Source: FEN-680 sp036845225 (lineage in GTDB: Bacteria > Actinomycetota > Geothermincolia > Fen-727 > Anoxymicrobiaceae). From it: 64,000 bases of DNA. A program made the position numbers and the translations under genes. The notes under the pieces were generated by a model. The model did not search any database. It was not told the DNA's origin and worked only from the letters and a program-made list of their open reading frames with translations. Each line of letters starts with the position of its first letter. The stretch's first letter is position 1. Positions 49,516-59,098 of the stretch are shown here, piece after piece. Location: the NCBI GenBank assembly GCA_036845225.1, contig DAIUEJ010000005.1, positions 1-64,000 of the forward strand, read 5' to 3'.

Positions 49516-50856
49516 TCAATGCAGCCTTCTCATGACCGCCATGAACATCCCGTCGCAGCGGTCCGTATCAGGGAACAACTGCAGGTGGGGCATCACTTCG
49601 CAGCCCCTGAGCGTGGCGGGCTCCGCCCCGAACCCCGGAACATTCTCCATGAACGCCGCCACGACGCCCGCGTTCTCCCGGTGAGAGATGGTGCAGGTCG
49701 AATAGACCAGCAGACCGTGGGGGGCGACCACCTTCGCCGCTTCCGCCAGCAACTGCGATTGAAGCTCAACGAGCCTGTCAACGTCTTCGGGCTTCTTGCG
49801 CCACCGCGCGTCCGGCCTCCTCGCAAGAGTCCCGAGCCCTGTGCACGGCGCGTCCAGCAGGACCCGTTCAAAAGACGCGTCCAACCATGCGCTGGCCCTC
49901 CTGGCGTCCATCTCCATTGTGCTGACTATGGTGTTGCCAAGCCTCTCGGCGGCCTCCGACACCAGTGCCAGCCGGGCCGGGTTCGCGTCGACGGCCACCA
50001 CGGAGCCGACATTTCCCATCAGTTCCGCCAGGTGGTTCGCCTTGCCCCCCGGGGCCGCGCAGAGGTCCAGGACTTTCATCCCCGGATCGGGGCCGACCTG
50101 GTGCGCCACCAGTTGAGAACCCTCATCCTGCACGGCGAAAAGCCCACCCCTGAACTCCTCCAGGTCGCCGACCGGCCCGGTCCCCTTGACCTTGAGGCAC
50201 TCCGGCGTGATCTCGCCCGCCGAGACGTCGATGCCCTTGGAGGCGAGCGACGCCGCCAGATCGTCCCTGCTCACCCGCGGCAGGTTGGCTCGAAGAGACA
50301 GCAGGGGTTCGACGTTGTCGGCCTCGCAGATCGCCTCGGCTTTCTCGAAGGAGAGCTCACGTATCCACATCTCGACGACCCACCTGGGATGTGAATATCG
50401 CGTCTCGAGGTATCCGGCCGGGTCTTCTTCCCTATCGGGGAAGGCTATCTTCTCGTAGCTCCGCGAGAATGCCCGCATCACCGCGTTGACGAAGCCCACC
50501 GCGTGTTGCCCCACAACCTCCGCGGTCGCCGTGGCGGCCATGTCCACCGCGGCGTAGCCGGGGACCGACATGAACATCAACTGGAATGCCGAGAGCCTCA
50601 ACGCCCAGATCACGCCGGGGTCGAGCGACTCAAGAGGACGGTTGGAAAACTGTTTGAGCACCCAGTCGAGCGTGAGCTTCATGCGGACGGTGCCCTGGAC
50701 CAGGCCCGTCACCAGGGCCTTGTCGCGGCGGTCCAGTCCCGACCCTTCGAGCGCCGATGACAGCAGCGAGCCGACGAACACGTCCCGCTGCTGGTAGTCC
50801 AGCAATATCCGCAGGGCCAGGATGCGGGACGGGGCTCCGCCGGTGTCCGTTTCCAC
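49516..50856 (-). CDS. rsmB: 16S rRNA m5C967 methyltransferase RsmB
   Basis: 446 residues. An N-terminal NusB-like helical domain (ALRILLDYQQRDVF, VTGLVQGTVRMKLTLDWVL) is followed by the Rossmann methyltransferase. LDLCAAPGGKANHLAELMG binds SAM; LLDAPCTGLGTLARRPDARW and VYSTCTISHREN carry the two catalytic Cys. It modifies 16S rRNA in the decoding region. GTG 50856 is 4 bases after the fmt stop with GGAGG in the overlap region. Part of metK-def-fmt-rsmB. Confidence 0.95.
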   Translation of the reverse strand: METDTGGAPSRILALRILLDYQQRDVFVGSLLSSALEGSGLDRRDKALVTGLVQGTVRMKLTLDWVLKQFSNRPLESLDPGVIWALRLSAFQLMFMSVPGYAAVDMAATATAEVVGQHAVGFVNAVMRAFSRSYEKIAFPDREEDPAGYLETRYSHPRWVVEMWIRELSFEKAEAICEADNVEPLLSLRANLPRVSRDDLAASLASKGIDVSAGEITPECLKVKGTGPVGDLEEFRGGLFAVQDEGSQLVAHQVGPDPGMKVLDLCAAPGGKANHLAELMGNVGSVVAVDANPARLALVSEAAERLGNTIVSTMEMDARRASAWLDASFERVLLDAPCTGLGTLARRPDARWRKKPEDVDRLVELQSQLLAEAAKVVAPHGLLVYSTCTISHRENAGVVAAFMENVPGFGAEPATLRGCEVMPHLQLFPDTDRCDGMFMAVMRRLH

Positions 50857-50860
50857 GCCG

Positions 50861-51805
50861 CTAATCCTCCACGCCGCTGTCGAAGCTCTCGGCGATCAAG
50901 AGGCGCTGGCCGCGCGAGAACTCGGGAGCCCCCATCCTGTTCTTGCCCTCAGGCTGCAACGTCACGATCTGGATGCCAGTCGAGCCGGTGTTGACAAGGA
51001 AGCCTTCCTTGCCCAGATTCATGATGGTCCCGGGCTCGTCTTCCGGGGGCACCTCGGTCACGTGCGCCGCCCATATCTTCACCCGCTTTCCTCTGAACCA
51101 GGTGTAGGCGCCGGGCGAGGGGTTCATCGCCCGCACCAGACGATCGATGGACTCCGCCGGCCGGTCCCAGTCGATCTCGGCGTCGGGCGCCTTCAGCGGT
51201 GGGGCGTAGGTCGCCTTGTCTTCTTCCTGCGCCACAGGGGACGCGGCGCCCGCTTCGATGTCATCCAGCGTAGCTGCCAGCACTCCTGCGCCTGCGTGTG
51301 AGAGCCTTGCGCCCAGGACCCCCGAGTTGTCGTCGTCGTAGATGGGCACTTCCTGGTGCTCGAGGATGTCCCCGGTGTCAAGCCGCTCGTTCATCATTAT
51401 CGTAGTCACACCGGTTATGCTTGCGCCGTTCATCAGCGCGCGCTCGATCGGCGCCGCGCCACGGTACCTGGGGAGGAGTGAGGGATGAAGGTTGATGAAT
51501 CCGAGTGGTGGCACATCCAGCAGCCAGCGCGGGATGAGCCCGCCGAACGCGACCACGACCCCGGCGTCCCACTCGACGCCGTCGACGAAGCCGCCGAAGC
51601 ACTGCCTGGAAAGGTTTTCGGGCTGCCAGACCTCGATGCCGAGCTCGCGTGCCTTTGTTACCGCCGGGGTGGGGACGGTGCGCAGGCCGCGTCCGGCGGG
51701 CCTGTCCGGGCGGCTCACCAGTGCGAGCACAGAGTGAGTGCTCGCCGCGAGCTTCTCGAGCGGCTCGATCGCGAAACTGTCGCTTGCGAAGAATAAGACC
51801 CTCAA
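50861..51805 (-). CDS. fmt: Methionyl-tRNA formyltransferase
   Basis: 314 residues. It formylates initiator Met-tRNA. LALVSRPDRPAGRG starts the folate-binding domain; FINLHPSLLPRYRGAAPIERALMNG and ERLDTGDILEHQEVPI hold the active site; the C-terminal OB domain binds tRNA. The start is TTG 51805 with GGAGAAGG close by. Directly follows def on the same strand. Confidence 0.95.
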   Translation of the reverse strand: MRVLFFASDSFAIEPLEKLAASTHSVLALVSRPDRPAGRGLRTVPTPAVTKARELGIEVWQPENLSRQCFGGFVDGVEWDAGVVVAFGGLIPRWLLDVPPLGFINLHPSLLPRYRGAAPIERALMNGASITGVTTIMMNERLDTGDILEHQEVPIYDDDNSGVLGARLSHAGAGVLAATLDDIEAGAASPVAQEEDKATYAPPLKAPDAEIDWDRPAESIDRLVRAMNPSPGAYTWFRGKRVKIWAAHVTEVPPEDEPGTIMNLGKEGFLVNTGSTGIQIVTLQPEGKNRMGAPEFSRGQRLLIAESFDSGVED

Positions 51806-51820
51806 GCCTTCTCCGGGGGT

Positions 51821-52333
51821 TCAGGCGCCTGGCATCGCCCGTCGGATCTCGAGCTCCTGGTATTCCTCCAGGGCCCGCTTCCTCTCCTCACTGTCGCACC
51901 GGTCCAATATCAGGACACCGTCAAGGTGGTCGCACTCGTGCTGCATGACCCTGGCGGGAAAACCTTCAGCTTCGATGAGGACATTGTGGCCGGAAGGCGT
52001 CACGCACTTCGTGACCACCCTCGAGTGCCTCTCCACGTTCACGTAGATGCCGGGCAGGCTGAGGCAGCCTTCGTCGTTCTGCTCTTCACCCTCGGCCTCG
52101 ACTATTTCCGGGTTCACCATACACCTTGGGCCGCAACCGAAGTCGTAGACGAACAGCCGCTTGAGGACTCCCACCTGCGGGGCGGCGAGCCCCACGCGCC
52201 CCGGCTCGGCCAAGAGCGTATCGGACATCTCCTTGATGAGGCTGCGAGCGTCGGAGTCTATCTCTGAGAGCTCACGGCTCCGCTCCCTGAGAACAGGGTC
52301 GCCCAGCTTCCTGATCTTCAGCGCCAAGTGCAA
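51821..52333 (-). CDS. def: Peptide deformylase
   Basis: 170 residues. The three metal motifs are intact: GLAAPQVGV, EGCLSLPGIYV (metal Cys) and QHECDHLDGVL (HExxH). It removes the formyl group from new proteins. TTG 52333 or TTG 52327 is the start; GGGGGAC sits at better spacing for the second. It lies between metK and fmt in one operon. Confidence 0.95.
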   Translation of the reverse strand: MHLALKIRKLGDPVLRERSRELSEIDSDARSLIKEMSDTLLAEPGRVGLAAPQVGVLKRLFVYDFGCGPRCMVNPEIVEAEGEEQNDEGCLSLPGIYVNVERHSRVVTKCVTPSGHNVLIEAEGFPARVMQHECDHLDGVLILDRCDSEERKRALEEYQELEIRRAMPGA

Positions 52334-52339
52334 GTCCCC

Positions 52340-53539
52340 CTAGAGTCCCGCTTCCTGCCTGAGTACAGCAGCTTTATCCGTCCTCTCCCAGGTGAATCCT
52401 TCTTCGTCCCTGCCGAAATGACCGTACGCGGCGGTCGCCTTGTATATGGGGTTGAGCAGTTTGAGGTCACGGATAATGGCCGCCGGCCGCAGGTCGAAGA
52501 CCTCTCGTATCAGTTCCTCTATCCGCTCGATCGGGACCTTCTCGGTACCGTAGCCCTCGCAGGAGATGGAGACCGGGTGCGCCTTGCCGATGACGTAGGC
52601 GAGCTGTATCTCGAACCTGTCGGCGAGCCCCGCAGCCACCACATTCTTCGCGACGTAGCGGGCCGCGTAAGACGCGGAGCGGTCGACCTTCGATGGGTCC
52701 TTGCCGGAGAAGCACCCGCCGCCGTGGCGGGCCATGCCGCCGTAAGTGTCGACGATTATCTTCCGCCCCGTCAGGCCGGTGTCTCCCATCGGCCCGCCGG
52801 TGACGAAGGCTCCCGTCGGGTTCACCAGGAACTGCGGCTTCAGCGCCAGCCACTCCTCCGGGATCACCGGTTTGAGCACGTGCTCCTCCAGGTCCGGCTT
52901 CATGAGCCCCATGATATCTATGCCGTCGTTGTGCTGCGCCGAGATGACCACGGTGCGGATACCGATCGGCTTGTAGCCGTCATACTCGATGGTGACCTGG
53001 CTCTTGCCGTCCGGCCTCAGGTAAGGGATTATGCCAGCCTTGCGCACGTCGGCGAGGCGCCGCGCCAGCTTGTGCGCGAGCATTATCGGCATGGGCATGA
53101 GCTCCTCGGTCTCGTTGCACGCGAAGCCGAACATCATTCCCTGGTCGCCGGCCCCCTGCGCGTCGAGCTGCTCGTCGCTGGCTTTGCCCAATCGCAGTTC
53201 CAGGGAGGAGTCGACCCCTTGCTTGATGTCGGGAGACTGCTCGTCTATGGATATCATCACGCCGCAGGTCTCGAAGTCGAATCCCAACTCGGGCCTGGTG
53301 TATCCGATGTCCCGCACGGTCTCCTTGATGACCTTGCGCATGTCCACATAGGCGTCTGTAGTGATCTCGCCGGACACAACGGTCAGTCCGGTCGTCACCA
53401 ACGTCTCGCACGCCACGTGGGCGTTCGGGTCTGTCCCGATTATCTCGTCGAGGATCGAGTCGCTTATCATGTCCGCCACCTTATCGGGGTGTCCCTCCGT
53501 GACGGATTCGGATGTAAAGAGCTTCATTTCCTGCGCCAT
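52340..53539 (-). CDS. metK: S-adenosylmethionine synthetase
   Basis: 399 residues. It makes SAM from methionine and ATP. LFTSESVTEGHPDKVAD opens the protein; GAGDQGMMFGFA and GGGCFSGKDPSKVDRSASYAARY are the substrate and phosphate motifs. ATG 53539 is preceded by GGAGGGAG; the frame upstream to 53728 is open but has no site or conservation. The 5' region may hold a regulatory RNA. SAM from this enzyme serves the methyltransferases nearby. Confidence 0.96.
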   Translation of the reverse strand: MAQEMKLFTSESVTEGHPDKVADMISDSILDEIIGTDPNAHVACETLVTTGLTVVSGEITTDAYVDMRKVIKETVRDIGYTRPELGFDFETCGVMISIDEQSPDIKQGVDSSLELRLGKASDEQLDAQGAGDQGMMFGFACNETEELMPMPIMLAHKLARRLADVRKAGIIPYLRPDGKSQVTIEYDGYKPIGIRTVVISAQHNDGIDIMGLMKPDLEEHVLKPVIPEEWLALKPQFLVNPTGAFVTGGPMGDTGLTGRKIIVDTYGGMARHGGGCFSGKDPSKVDRSASYAARYVAKNVVAAGLADRFEIQLAYVIGKAHPVSISCEGYGTEKVPIERIEELIREVFDLRPAAIIRDLKLLNPIYKATAAYGHFGRDEEGFTWERTDKAAVLRQEAGL

Positions 53540-53700
53540 AATCTCCCTCCAGTAACAATAGAAGTCCGCGTGATGCGCCACGCCCGCGAAGCGCTCCCGA
53601 GCACAACTTCGCCTCGGCGATGTAGCAATGCGTTGTGTCCCTTGTGTACTGTACCCCCTCCCAGGCCTGGAAGGAGGCACTTTAAACACGGGATTCCAAC
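53540..53700 (-). promoter_or_regulatory. Structured leader of metK, class unknown
   Basis: Upstream of metK are stems that exclude or interlock with one another. GCGAAG pairs with CTTCGC (53586-53612); CCGAG with CTCGG (53597-53617), whose 5' arm sits inside the loop of the first; and GCGTG with CACGC nearer the gene. I could not match it to SAM-I, SAM-II, SAM-IV or SAH riboswitch consensus. It may be an unassigned leader or simply GC-rich sequence. Confidence 0.3.
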
Positions 53701-53780
53701 GCGGATAGGATATCACAAACGGGATCACGTCGCGGTTGAAGCCGTCGCTGTCCTGTCACGCGGGAGGCGGTCGGCTGCGC

Positions 53781-54464
53781 TCAGGACCCCGGCTGCGCCG
53801 TCGTCTTGGTGATGAAATCCCCGTTCATTCCGTCGACCAGGACATGGAGGACCTCGGAGCCCGGGGTCGGGACCCGGTAGGAGACGTCCCATATCCACTG
53901 GTACCTGGGTGCCGGCGTCTTCTCGCCGACGGCGTCATAGTCGGCCTTACAGCGCAGGACCGCATCGACCTTGGCGTCAGAGTGCGTATTCTGGTAGTCT
54001 CCCCCGCCGTTGCGGAAGGCTACTGTGTAAGCCTCGGGCGAGTCGACTCGGAAACTCTCCTTCGGCTTCTCTTTCTTGTAAGTCTCCTGGCCGGTGTCTC
54101 CACCCTTGGCTTCCCCGGGCGCGTTCGGCCAGACGTTGCCGCGGTTGTAGATGACGAACATCTGAGAGTCCGTTTCCGGTGTGGGAGAGTAGTATTAGAC
54201 CTCCCAGATCTTGGCCTTGCCGTCCCGCCCCAAGCCGTCCGGGTCTCCGCTGCGCACCTGGATCATCCAGTTGTCGGACTGCCACTTGTCAGCCGCCGGC
54301 TTGGTGAACTGGGTGGCTTCGTACGCCGTGACCGACTCGGGCCGGCCCTCGGTCGGGTCCACCACGGCGTCGCTCTTCTTCCCACAACCCGGCAATACGA
54401 CCGCCGCCGCGATGAGCGCCGCGCACGCTATAAACAGTACGATGATCGATCTGCTCTTCCGCAT
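53781..54464 (-). pseudogene. Putative lipoprotein interrupted by an in-frame TAA
   Basis: MRKSRSIIVLFIACAALIAA begins a signal peptide with lipobox LPGC. The body continues to KIWEV, then TAA at 54197-54195. The same frame then reads YYSPTPETDSQ and joins a second open part starting MFVIYNRGNVWPNAP that runs to TGA at 53781. No frame change is needed: only one codon is a stop (TAA beside two TAC codons, so a TAC change is likely). Together 228 codons. The second part has an Ig-like beta character (YQWIWDVSYRVPTPGSEVLHVLV). Nonsense mutation or sequence error; function unknown. Confidence 0.6.
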
Positions 54465-54639
54465 CGCTTCTCCTGGTGTTCACAAGGCTCCGGAACGCGC
54501 TGCCTGATGGCTCACTGTGTATAACGGCCGGAAGGCTCTCCGGGAGCGCCAAAGTTTATCATACCTGAGAGTTTAGACTCTCCAAACCTACTACTGGTTC
54601 GTCCGGTCAGCCACGCTTTTTCTCAACTGCCCGCGCTCC

Positions 54640-55398
54640 TCACCTCCCGACCGCGAGCCTCGATGAAAGGAAAACCGGTAGCCCGACCTCCTCCATCTTC
54701 TTCTGCACGCTCTGAACGTCATACTCTACCCGGTGGAAAGAGAGCGCGCCCTCTTCAGGCCTGAAGGTGACGTAGCACGCCCGCGGGTCGCCGTCGCGCG
54801 GCTGCCCGACGCTACCTGCGTTGATCAGATACCTGGTGCCTTCCTCCAGCTCGATCTGGAGGGCGTCGGACGGCATTGCGAACTCGAGCGCGTCGCGGTC
54901 GCCGGACTCCTGCGCTTCCAGCGGCCAGCTGAAGACCGCGGGAGAGTGCGAGTGCCCGTGGAAGCAGAGGCGGTTCTCGAGTTTGAGGAAGCTGCGGTAA
55001 GCCTGTTCAGGGGAGAGGATGTACTCCCACACGGGGTCGCGCGGGCTCCCGTGGACCAGGAGGGCGGCGTCGTGGAGCAGGCTCCGGGCCGTCGCGAGCC
55101 CGGCGATACAGGCGGCTTCGAGCTCGCCAAGCACGCCGCGCGTCCACTCGTTGGCGAGGCGGGCGTCGGGGTTGAAGCGCTCCAGGGATATCGCGCCTAT
55201 CGAGCCCAGGTCGTGGTTGCCGACCACGCAGGCCGCCTCCAGCCGCGAGACCAGTGAGATGCACTCGTTGGGGAAAGGCCCGTAGCCGACGGTGTCGCCG
55301 GCGCACCACCATGCGTCCAGGTCACCGGCGTGCCTCAAGACGGCCTCGGCCGCCGGCAAATTGGCGTGGATGTCCGCGACGATCCCGATCTCGCTCAA
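54640..55398 (-). CDS. Metallophosphoesterase family protein
   Basis: 252 residues of the calcineurin-like phosphoesterase fold. All five metal motifs are visible: GIVADIHANL, WWCAGDTVGYGP, VVGNHD, LVHGSPRDPVWEY and CFHGHSHSP. It is close to the YfcE/MJ0936 type and to predicted bis-nucleoside or cyclic-nucleotide phosphodiesterases. TTG 55398 follows GGAGCC. Substrate unknown. A small conserved-looking gene of 93 codons lies just upstream on the same strand. Confidence 0.88.
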   Translation of the reverse strand: MSEIGIVADIHANLPAAEAVLRHAGDLDAWWCAGDTVGYGPFPNECISLVSRLEAACVVGNHDLGSIGAISLERFNPDARLANEWTRGVLGELEAACIAGLATARSLLHDAALLVHGSPRDPVWEYILSPEQAYRSFLKLENRLCFHGHSHSPAVFSWPLEAQESGDRDALEFAMPSDALQIELEEGTRYLINAGSVGQPRDGDPRACYVTFRPEEGALSFHRVEYDVQSVQKKMEEVGLPVFLSSRLAVGR

Positions 55399-55446
55399 TG
55401 TGGCTCCTGCCCGAACGGCTCCGGCCCTTCGGCCGGTCGGCCAGGC

Positions 55447-55728
55447 TCAGGTGGCGATATGGCCGTGGAGGGCGATGATGTTGCTCCATGGGATGAAGTA
55501 GTGGTGCATCCCCAGCTCTCCGCGGGCGGCGAGGGTGATGCCTTCGACTTTGACCGCCACGACCGCGTAGAACTTGACGTTGGGTATCTCGTGTCTGATG
55601 AATATCTCGAGCGCCTGGCACGCGGAGTCCCACCCGAACATCTGCCGGCACAGCTCCACGGGCAGGTGCTTGATGTCATCTCCCGGAGCCTGCACGTAAC
55701 ACGGCTCCCTCAAGCTTATGATCTGCAT
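55447..55728 (-). CDS. Hypothetical protein, 93 residues
   Basis: MQIISLREPCYVQAPGDD start with AGGAGGCATGAACC before it, so expression is likely. It mixes short beta strands and helices (FYAVVAVKVEGITLAARG, MHHYFIPWSNIIALHGHI). No signal peptide, membrane helix or known motif. I do not recognise it. The aromatic C-terminal part could bind a ligand or partner. It probably shares a transcript with the phosphoesterase gene that follows. Confidence 0.6.
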   Translation of the reverse strand: MQIISLREPCYVQAPGDDIKHLPVELCRQMFGWDSACQALEIFIRHEIPNVKFYAVVAVKVEGITLAARGELGMHHYFIPWSNIIALHGHIAT

Positions 55729-55881
55729 GGTTCATGCCTCCTTTTAAGCGTTATCGCGGTAAGGATAGACCACTACCCGAGTTGTTTCAAATGAGGAGCC
55801 GGGTGACGCCGCCTGGCGGCTTTGTTGTAGAATACGGTAATTTTCAACGCTTGTTCAGGAACATCCCTTGGAGCGTAGTAT

Positions 55882-57258
55882 TTGAAGACATGTGAACTCT
55901 GCGGCATCGAGAACCCGGATGAAGCCCGCTTCTGCATGAAGTGCGGGAAAGACCTCGACAAGGTCAAATCGTCCGACGTCCCTGAGGAGATGCTGTCCGG
56001 CTCCGACACGTTCACGCCAGTGGACGACGATGAATTCGCGCGCCTCGCCCCCACCCGCCGCATCACCAGGGAGCCGGTCGGCGACGTAGCTTCATACAAA
56101 GAGGCCGCTGCCGCCGCTGCGGCCGCGTGGGAAGCTGAAGAGGAGCAGGCAAATCTTCAGGAGCAGGCAGCGAGTCAGAAGCAGGCCGACACCGCTGCGC
56201 AGGCAGCGCCGGCTCCGCAGCCCGGCCAACCCCCCTCGTCCGTGCAACCGCAACAGCCGGCCGCGGAGGCTTCGGAGATCCATCAAACGGGGGTGACCGC
56301 GGACTTCAAGGACCAGAAGCAGTTCTGCCACCGTTGCGGGATGGCGAACCCCCGCGACCAGCGTTTCTGCAAAAACTGCGGGTCCGCCCTCGCGGGCGCT
56401 CCCGGAGGTATAGCCGACCAGACTTTTGACGCGGCGCTGACGATGTCGCTGCCTGGTGTGCCCGTCGAGACCACCATGCTGGCCGACGTCTCGCCCGCGA
56501 GCGTCTACTCGACAGCGGACGCGGCCGTGGAGGGACGGGCGCGCGAGCGACGCGGCTCCGGGGGCCTCGCGGACTGGGACGCCCGCGAGTGGCTGGGGTT
56601 GATCGTCGCCACCCTGATCGCCGCCGTCGGCATCTGGTTCGCGTTCTTCGGTGGATACGCCCTTCTCTTCAACGCGGGCTCCAACAACATCCACAAGGCC
56701 GGCGCCACCATGGAGAAGCTCACCAGTTTTGCTTTCGGCATCTCGGCGACCTTCGAGACCCAGCAGGGCAAGTCCCCTGGCGGCGGACACGTGATGTTCC
56801 TGTCCCCCGACAGGTCCGCCTGGGAGATCAGCCGCAGCGGGCCGGGGCCCGCGGCGATCCAGGGAACCGTTCAGGTGGCCGAGAAGACGTTCTCCGGCCC
56901 CGGAGGCGCCTGGCAGCCGGCGGACCCCGCGACGGCTACCGGCAATGTCCTGTTGATGTGGAAGAGCTTCAAGAACGTCGAGACTCTGCCGAACGCGCCA
57001 ATGGGCGCGAGCCCGGTGTGCCTGCACTACAAGTACCGGATGGACCCCCGGCTGTTCATGACCGTCCTCGGGCTCGGGAACCAGGACGTGGTGAGCGACG
57101 CGGTCATGGAGGTGTGGATCGACAAGACCTCGTTCCAGATCATCCGCGAGACCGCCCAGGTCTTCAACGCACAGGTGAACGGGGAGCGGACGAGCGTCGT
57201 CCTGGTGATGGACCTGAACGAGACGGGGAAGCCGTACCAGATCAATCCGCCGATCTAG
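55882..57258 (+). CDS. Two-zinc-ribbon, Ala-rich, single-TM protein
   Basis: 458 residues. Zinc ribbon 1 is at residues 4-21 (CELCGIENPDEARFCMKCG). A long Ala/Gln/Glu-rich stretch follows. Ribbon 2 is at about 149-166 (CHRCGMANPRDQRFCKNCG). One membrane helix lies near 240-265 (WLGLIVATLIAAVGIWFAFFGG). The C-terminal 190 residues form a beta-rich extracytoplasmic domain resembling outer lipoprotein-carrier-like sensors (SPDRSAWEISRSGPGP, VSDAVMEVWIDKTSFQI). It resembles the 216-residue zinc-ribbon protein at 2.1-2.8 kb in plan. Start TTG 55882 after TTGGAG. Function unknown. Confidence 0.75.
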   Translation: MKTCELCGIENPDEARFCMKCGKDLDKVKSSDVPEEMLSGSDTFTPVDDDEFARLAPTRRITREPVGDVASYKEAAAAAAAAWEAEEEQANLQEQAASQKQADTAAQAAPAPQPGQPPSSVQPQQPAAEASEIHQTGVTADFKDQKQFCHRCGMANPRDQRFCKNCGSALAGAPGGIADQTFDAALTMSLPGVPVETTMLADVSPASVYSTADAAVEGRARERRGSGGLADWDAREWLGLIVATLIAAVGIWFAFFGGYALLFNAGSNNIHKAGATMEKLTSFAFGISATFETQQGKSPGGGHVMFLSPDRSAWEISRSGPGPAAIQGTVQVAEKTFSGPGGAWQPADPATATGNVLLMWKSFKNVETLPNAPMGASPVCLHYKYRMDPRLFMTVLGLGNQDVVSDAVMEVWIDKTSFQIIRETAQVFNAQVNGERTSVVLVMDLNETGKPYQINPPI

Positions 57259-57292
57259 ACCCGGGGGCGCCGACCGCCCGGCCCAGGCGTCC

Positions 57293-59098
57293 TCAACCTT
57301 CCAGCGTCATACCCTTCGGCGCCTTGAACCGCCTCTCAAGTGAGCCGTCTTTCTTGCGCTCGACGCGGGCCTCTATGAATCCGCCGGGGACAGGTACCCT
57401 CCCCTCGACCCACTCGAGCCCGGACGGCCTCGGGTCGAACTTGAAGCTCCTGTAGCCGGGCCCCGAGGGCCGGATACCGAGCACGTATTTCGAAAGCAGC
57501 GGCAGCACCCCGGCCGACCAGCCGTGGCACAGTGAGGTAAAGTGTCCATCCACCCCTCCCCTTCTTCCCGCCCATTCCCAGTAGGTCGTGGAAGGAGCGG
57601 TGTCGACCATGGTGCCCCAGCACCGCCTGATGAGCTCCAGGGCGCCGGCGTCGTCCCCCGCGGCAAACCTGGCGAGGGCTTCGTAGTTGACCATGAACGG
57701 CACCACCCTCTTGTTGTGGGGCTGCAGGCCGGGGGTGAGTCGATAGTAAGGGATGTCCACGTTGGTCGAGCCCCAGGCGACCCACATCTTCTCACGGATG
57801 TAGTCGAGCACGCGCCGCGCCTCCTCCGGCTCCTCCGTGAGGCCCGCGATGATAGCGAGGACGTTGGCGTCCTGAGGCACCCGTCCCGGGTCCACGGTGG
57901 TATCGACGAGGACGCCCTTGCCCTCGTCCCGCAGCTCGCGCTCGATGTTCTGCCCGAGCCTGAAAGCCCTCGAGACGTAGCCGATGGAGATGTCTTCCTC
58001 GCCGACCTCATGCGCTATGCTGGCCGCGCTGTTCAGCGCCCAGTAATACATGACGTTGGTGTAAGAAGGCTTTCCCAGGCGGAAGACGGTGAAGCACCAC
58101 TCCCACATATTGAGCGGTGTCTGGCGGAACAGCCCGCCGCGACATTGACCGTGAAGATAAGCGAGCGCCCTCTTGATGACAGGGAACATCTCGCGCATCA
58201 GTGCCTCGTCCCCGGTGTGCATGTAGTACTGGTAAAGGACCACGACCCACCACGCCACATAGTCGCCGAAGAACCCGCTGGCCACCCTCGCCGGGATGGG
58301 ACCCGGGCTGCATGCGGGGATGTATCCGCTCTTCTCCTGGAAGGTGGAAAGCGACAGCGGGGAGTCCCTGATGGCGTCGGTCTCATACGTGCTCGCATAT
58401 ATGGCCGCGCCCGCCGGAGCGAGGTCGGCGGTCCAGACGAGCCTGTCCCGCTTGGCCCCGTCCACCACGACCCAGTCGCCTTCGGCTATCCTGTGCCTGG
58501 CGGCGACGCCGCCGAGGGCCGGGTCCACGGTGCACATCTCCACTGTGTGCAGCCCCGCGTACCACGCCCTGTTGAGAAGCTCATCGCTGCACAGGAAGTA
58601 CCCGCATGAATCGAGGTCGCTGTGGTGGGGGGTGTAGGTCACCGAAGCGCTCTTCAACTCGACCTTGCCCGGCCGCTCGGGGTAGGCCCACAGATAGCGG
58701 AAACCCCCGCAGTGCGGCAGCTCGACCTGGCCGTTCTCCCTCGCCCGCACGTGGTGGTAGTAGATGATGGGGTCGGCGATGGCGGCCGCCTCAGCGACGA
58801 GCGGATTGAGCAGGTGCTGGAGGGATTCGACCGCCTGCACCCCGACCTTCCTGCAGTGCCCGGCCCCGAATGTCAGGCGAGGGTATCCACTGACCTCGCG
58901 CCCGAAATCTATGAGAATACCCCTGTTCGACGTCGGGGTGATCCTGATCTCGAGGCCGGCGGCCTCCGAGTACGGTATCTGCTCGTAAGCTTTGCCGAAG
59001 ACGTTCGCGGTGCCGAGGGTTGCGGGCGCGACGGACCTCGAGTCGGGCTCGAGCCAGAACTCTTTGATTGAGGCGGTTTCTCTGAGGATCCGTGGCAA
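57293..59098 (-). CDS. GH78-like (alpha-L-rhamnosidase type) six-hairpin glycosidase
   Basis: 601 residues. The N-terminal beta-sandwich part (ILIDFGREVSGYPRLTF, CGGFRYLWAY) is followed by the (alpha/alpha)6 barrel: SDELLNRAWYAGLHTVEMC, EGDWVVVDGAKRDRLVWTADL (an acidic pair near the active site), WWVVVLYQYYMHTGDEAL and TTYWEWAGRRGG. The C-terminal sandwich is CHGWSAGVLPLLSKYVLGI onwards. This is the alpha-L-rhamnosidase/unsaturated-rhamnogalacturonyl-like clan; the true substrate is uncertain. No signal peptide, so probably intracellular. Start TTG 59098. Confidence 0.78.
   Translation of the reverse strand: MPRILRETASIKEFWLEPDSRSVAPATLGTANVFGKAYEQIPYSEAAGLEIRITPTSNRGILIDFGREVSGYPRLTFGAGHCRKVGVQAVESLQHLLNPLVAEAAAIADPIIYYHHVRARENGQVELPHCGGFRYLWAYPERPGKVELKSASVTYTPHHSDLDSCGYFLCSDELLNRAWYAGLHTVEMCTVDPALGGVAARHRIAEGDWVVVDGAKRDRLVWTADLAPAGAAIYASTYETDAIRDSPLSLSTFQEKSGYIPACSPGPIPARVASGFFGDYVAWWVVVLYQYYMHTGDEALMREMFPVIKRALAYLHGQCRGGLFRQTPLNMWEWCFTVFRLGKPSYTNVMYYWALNSAASIAHEVGEEDISIGYVSRAFRLGQNIERELRDEGKGVLVDTTVDPGRVPQDANVLAIIAGLTEEPEEARRVLDYIREKMWVAWGSTNVDIPYYRLTPGLQPHNKRVVPFMVNYEALARFAAGDDAGALELIRRCWGTMVDTAPSTTYWEWAGRRGGVDGHFTSLCHGWSAGVLPLLSKYVLGIRPSGPGYRSFKFDPRPSGLEWVEGRVPVPGGFIEARVERKKDGSLERRFKAPKGMTLEG

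Noticed and set aside
53540..53700. SAM-I/SAM-IV or SAH riboswitch before metK
   Set aside because: None of the conserved core segments I know could be found; kept only as an unassigned structured leader.
54195..54197. Recoding of TAA as an amino acid in the split lipoprotein
   Set aside because: No recoding of TAA of this type is established and no signal element is seen; mutation or error is simpler.
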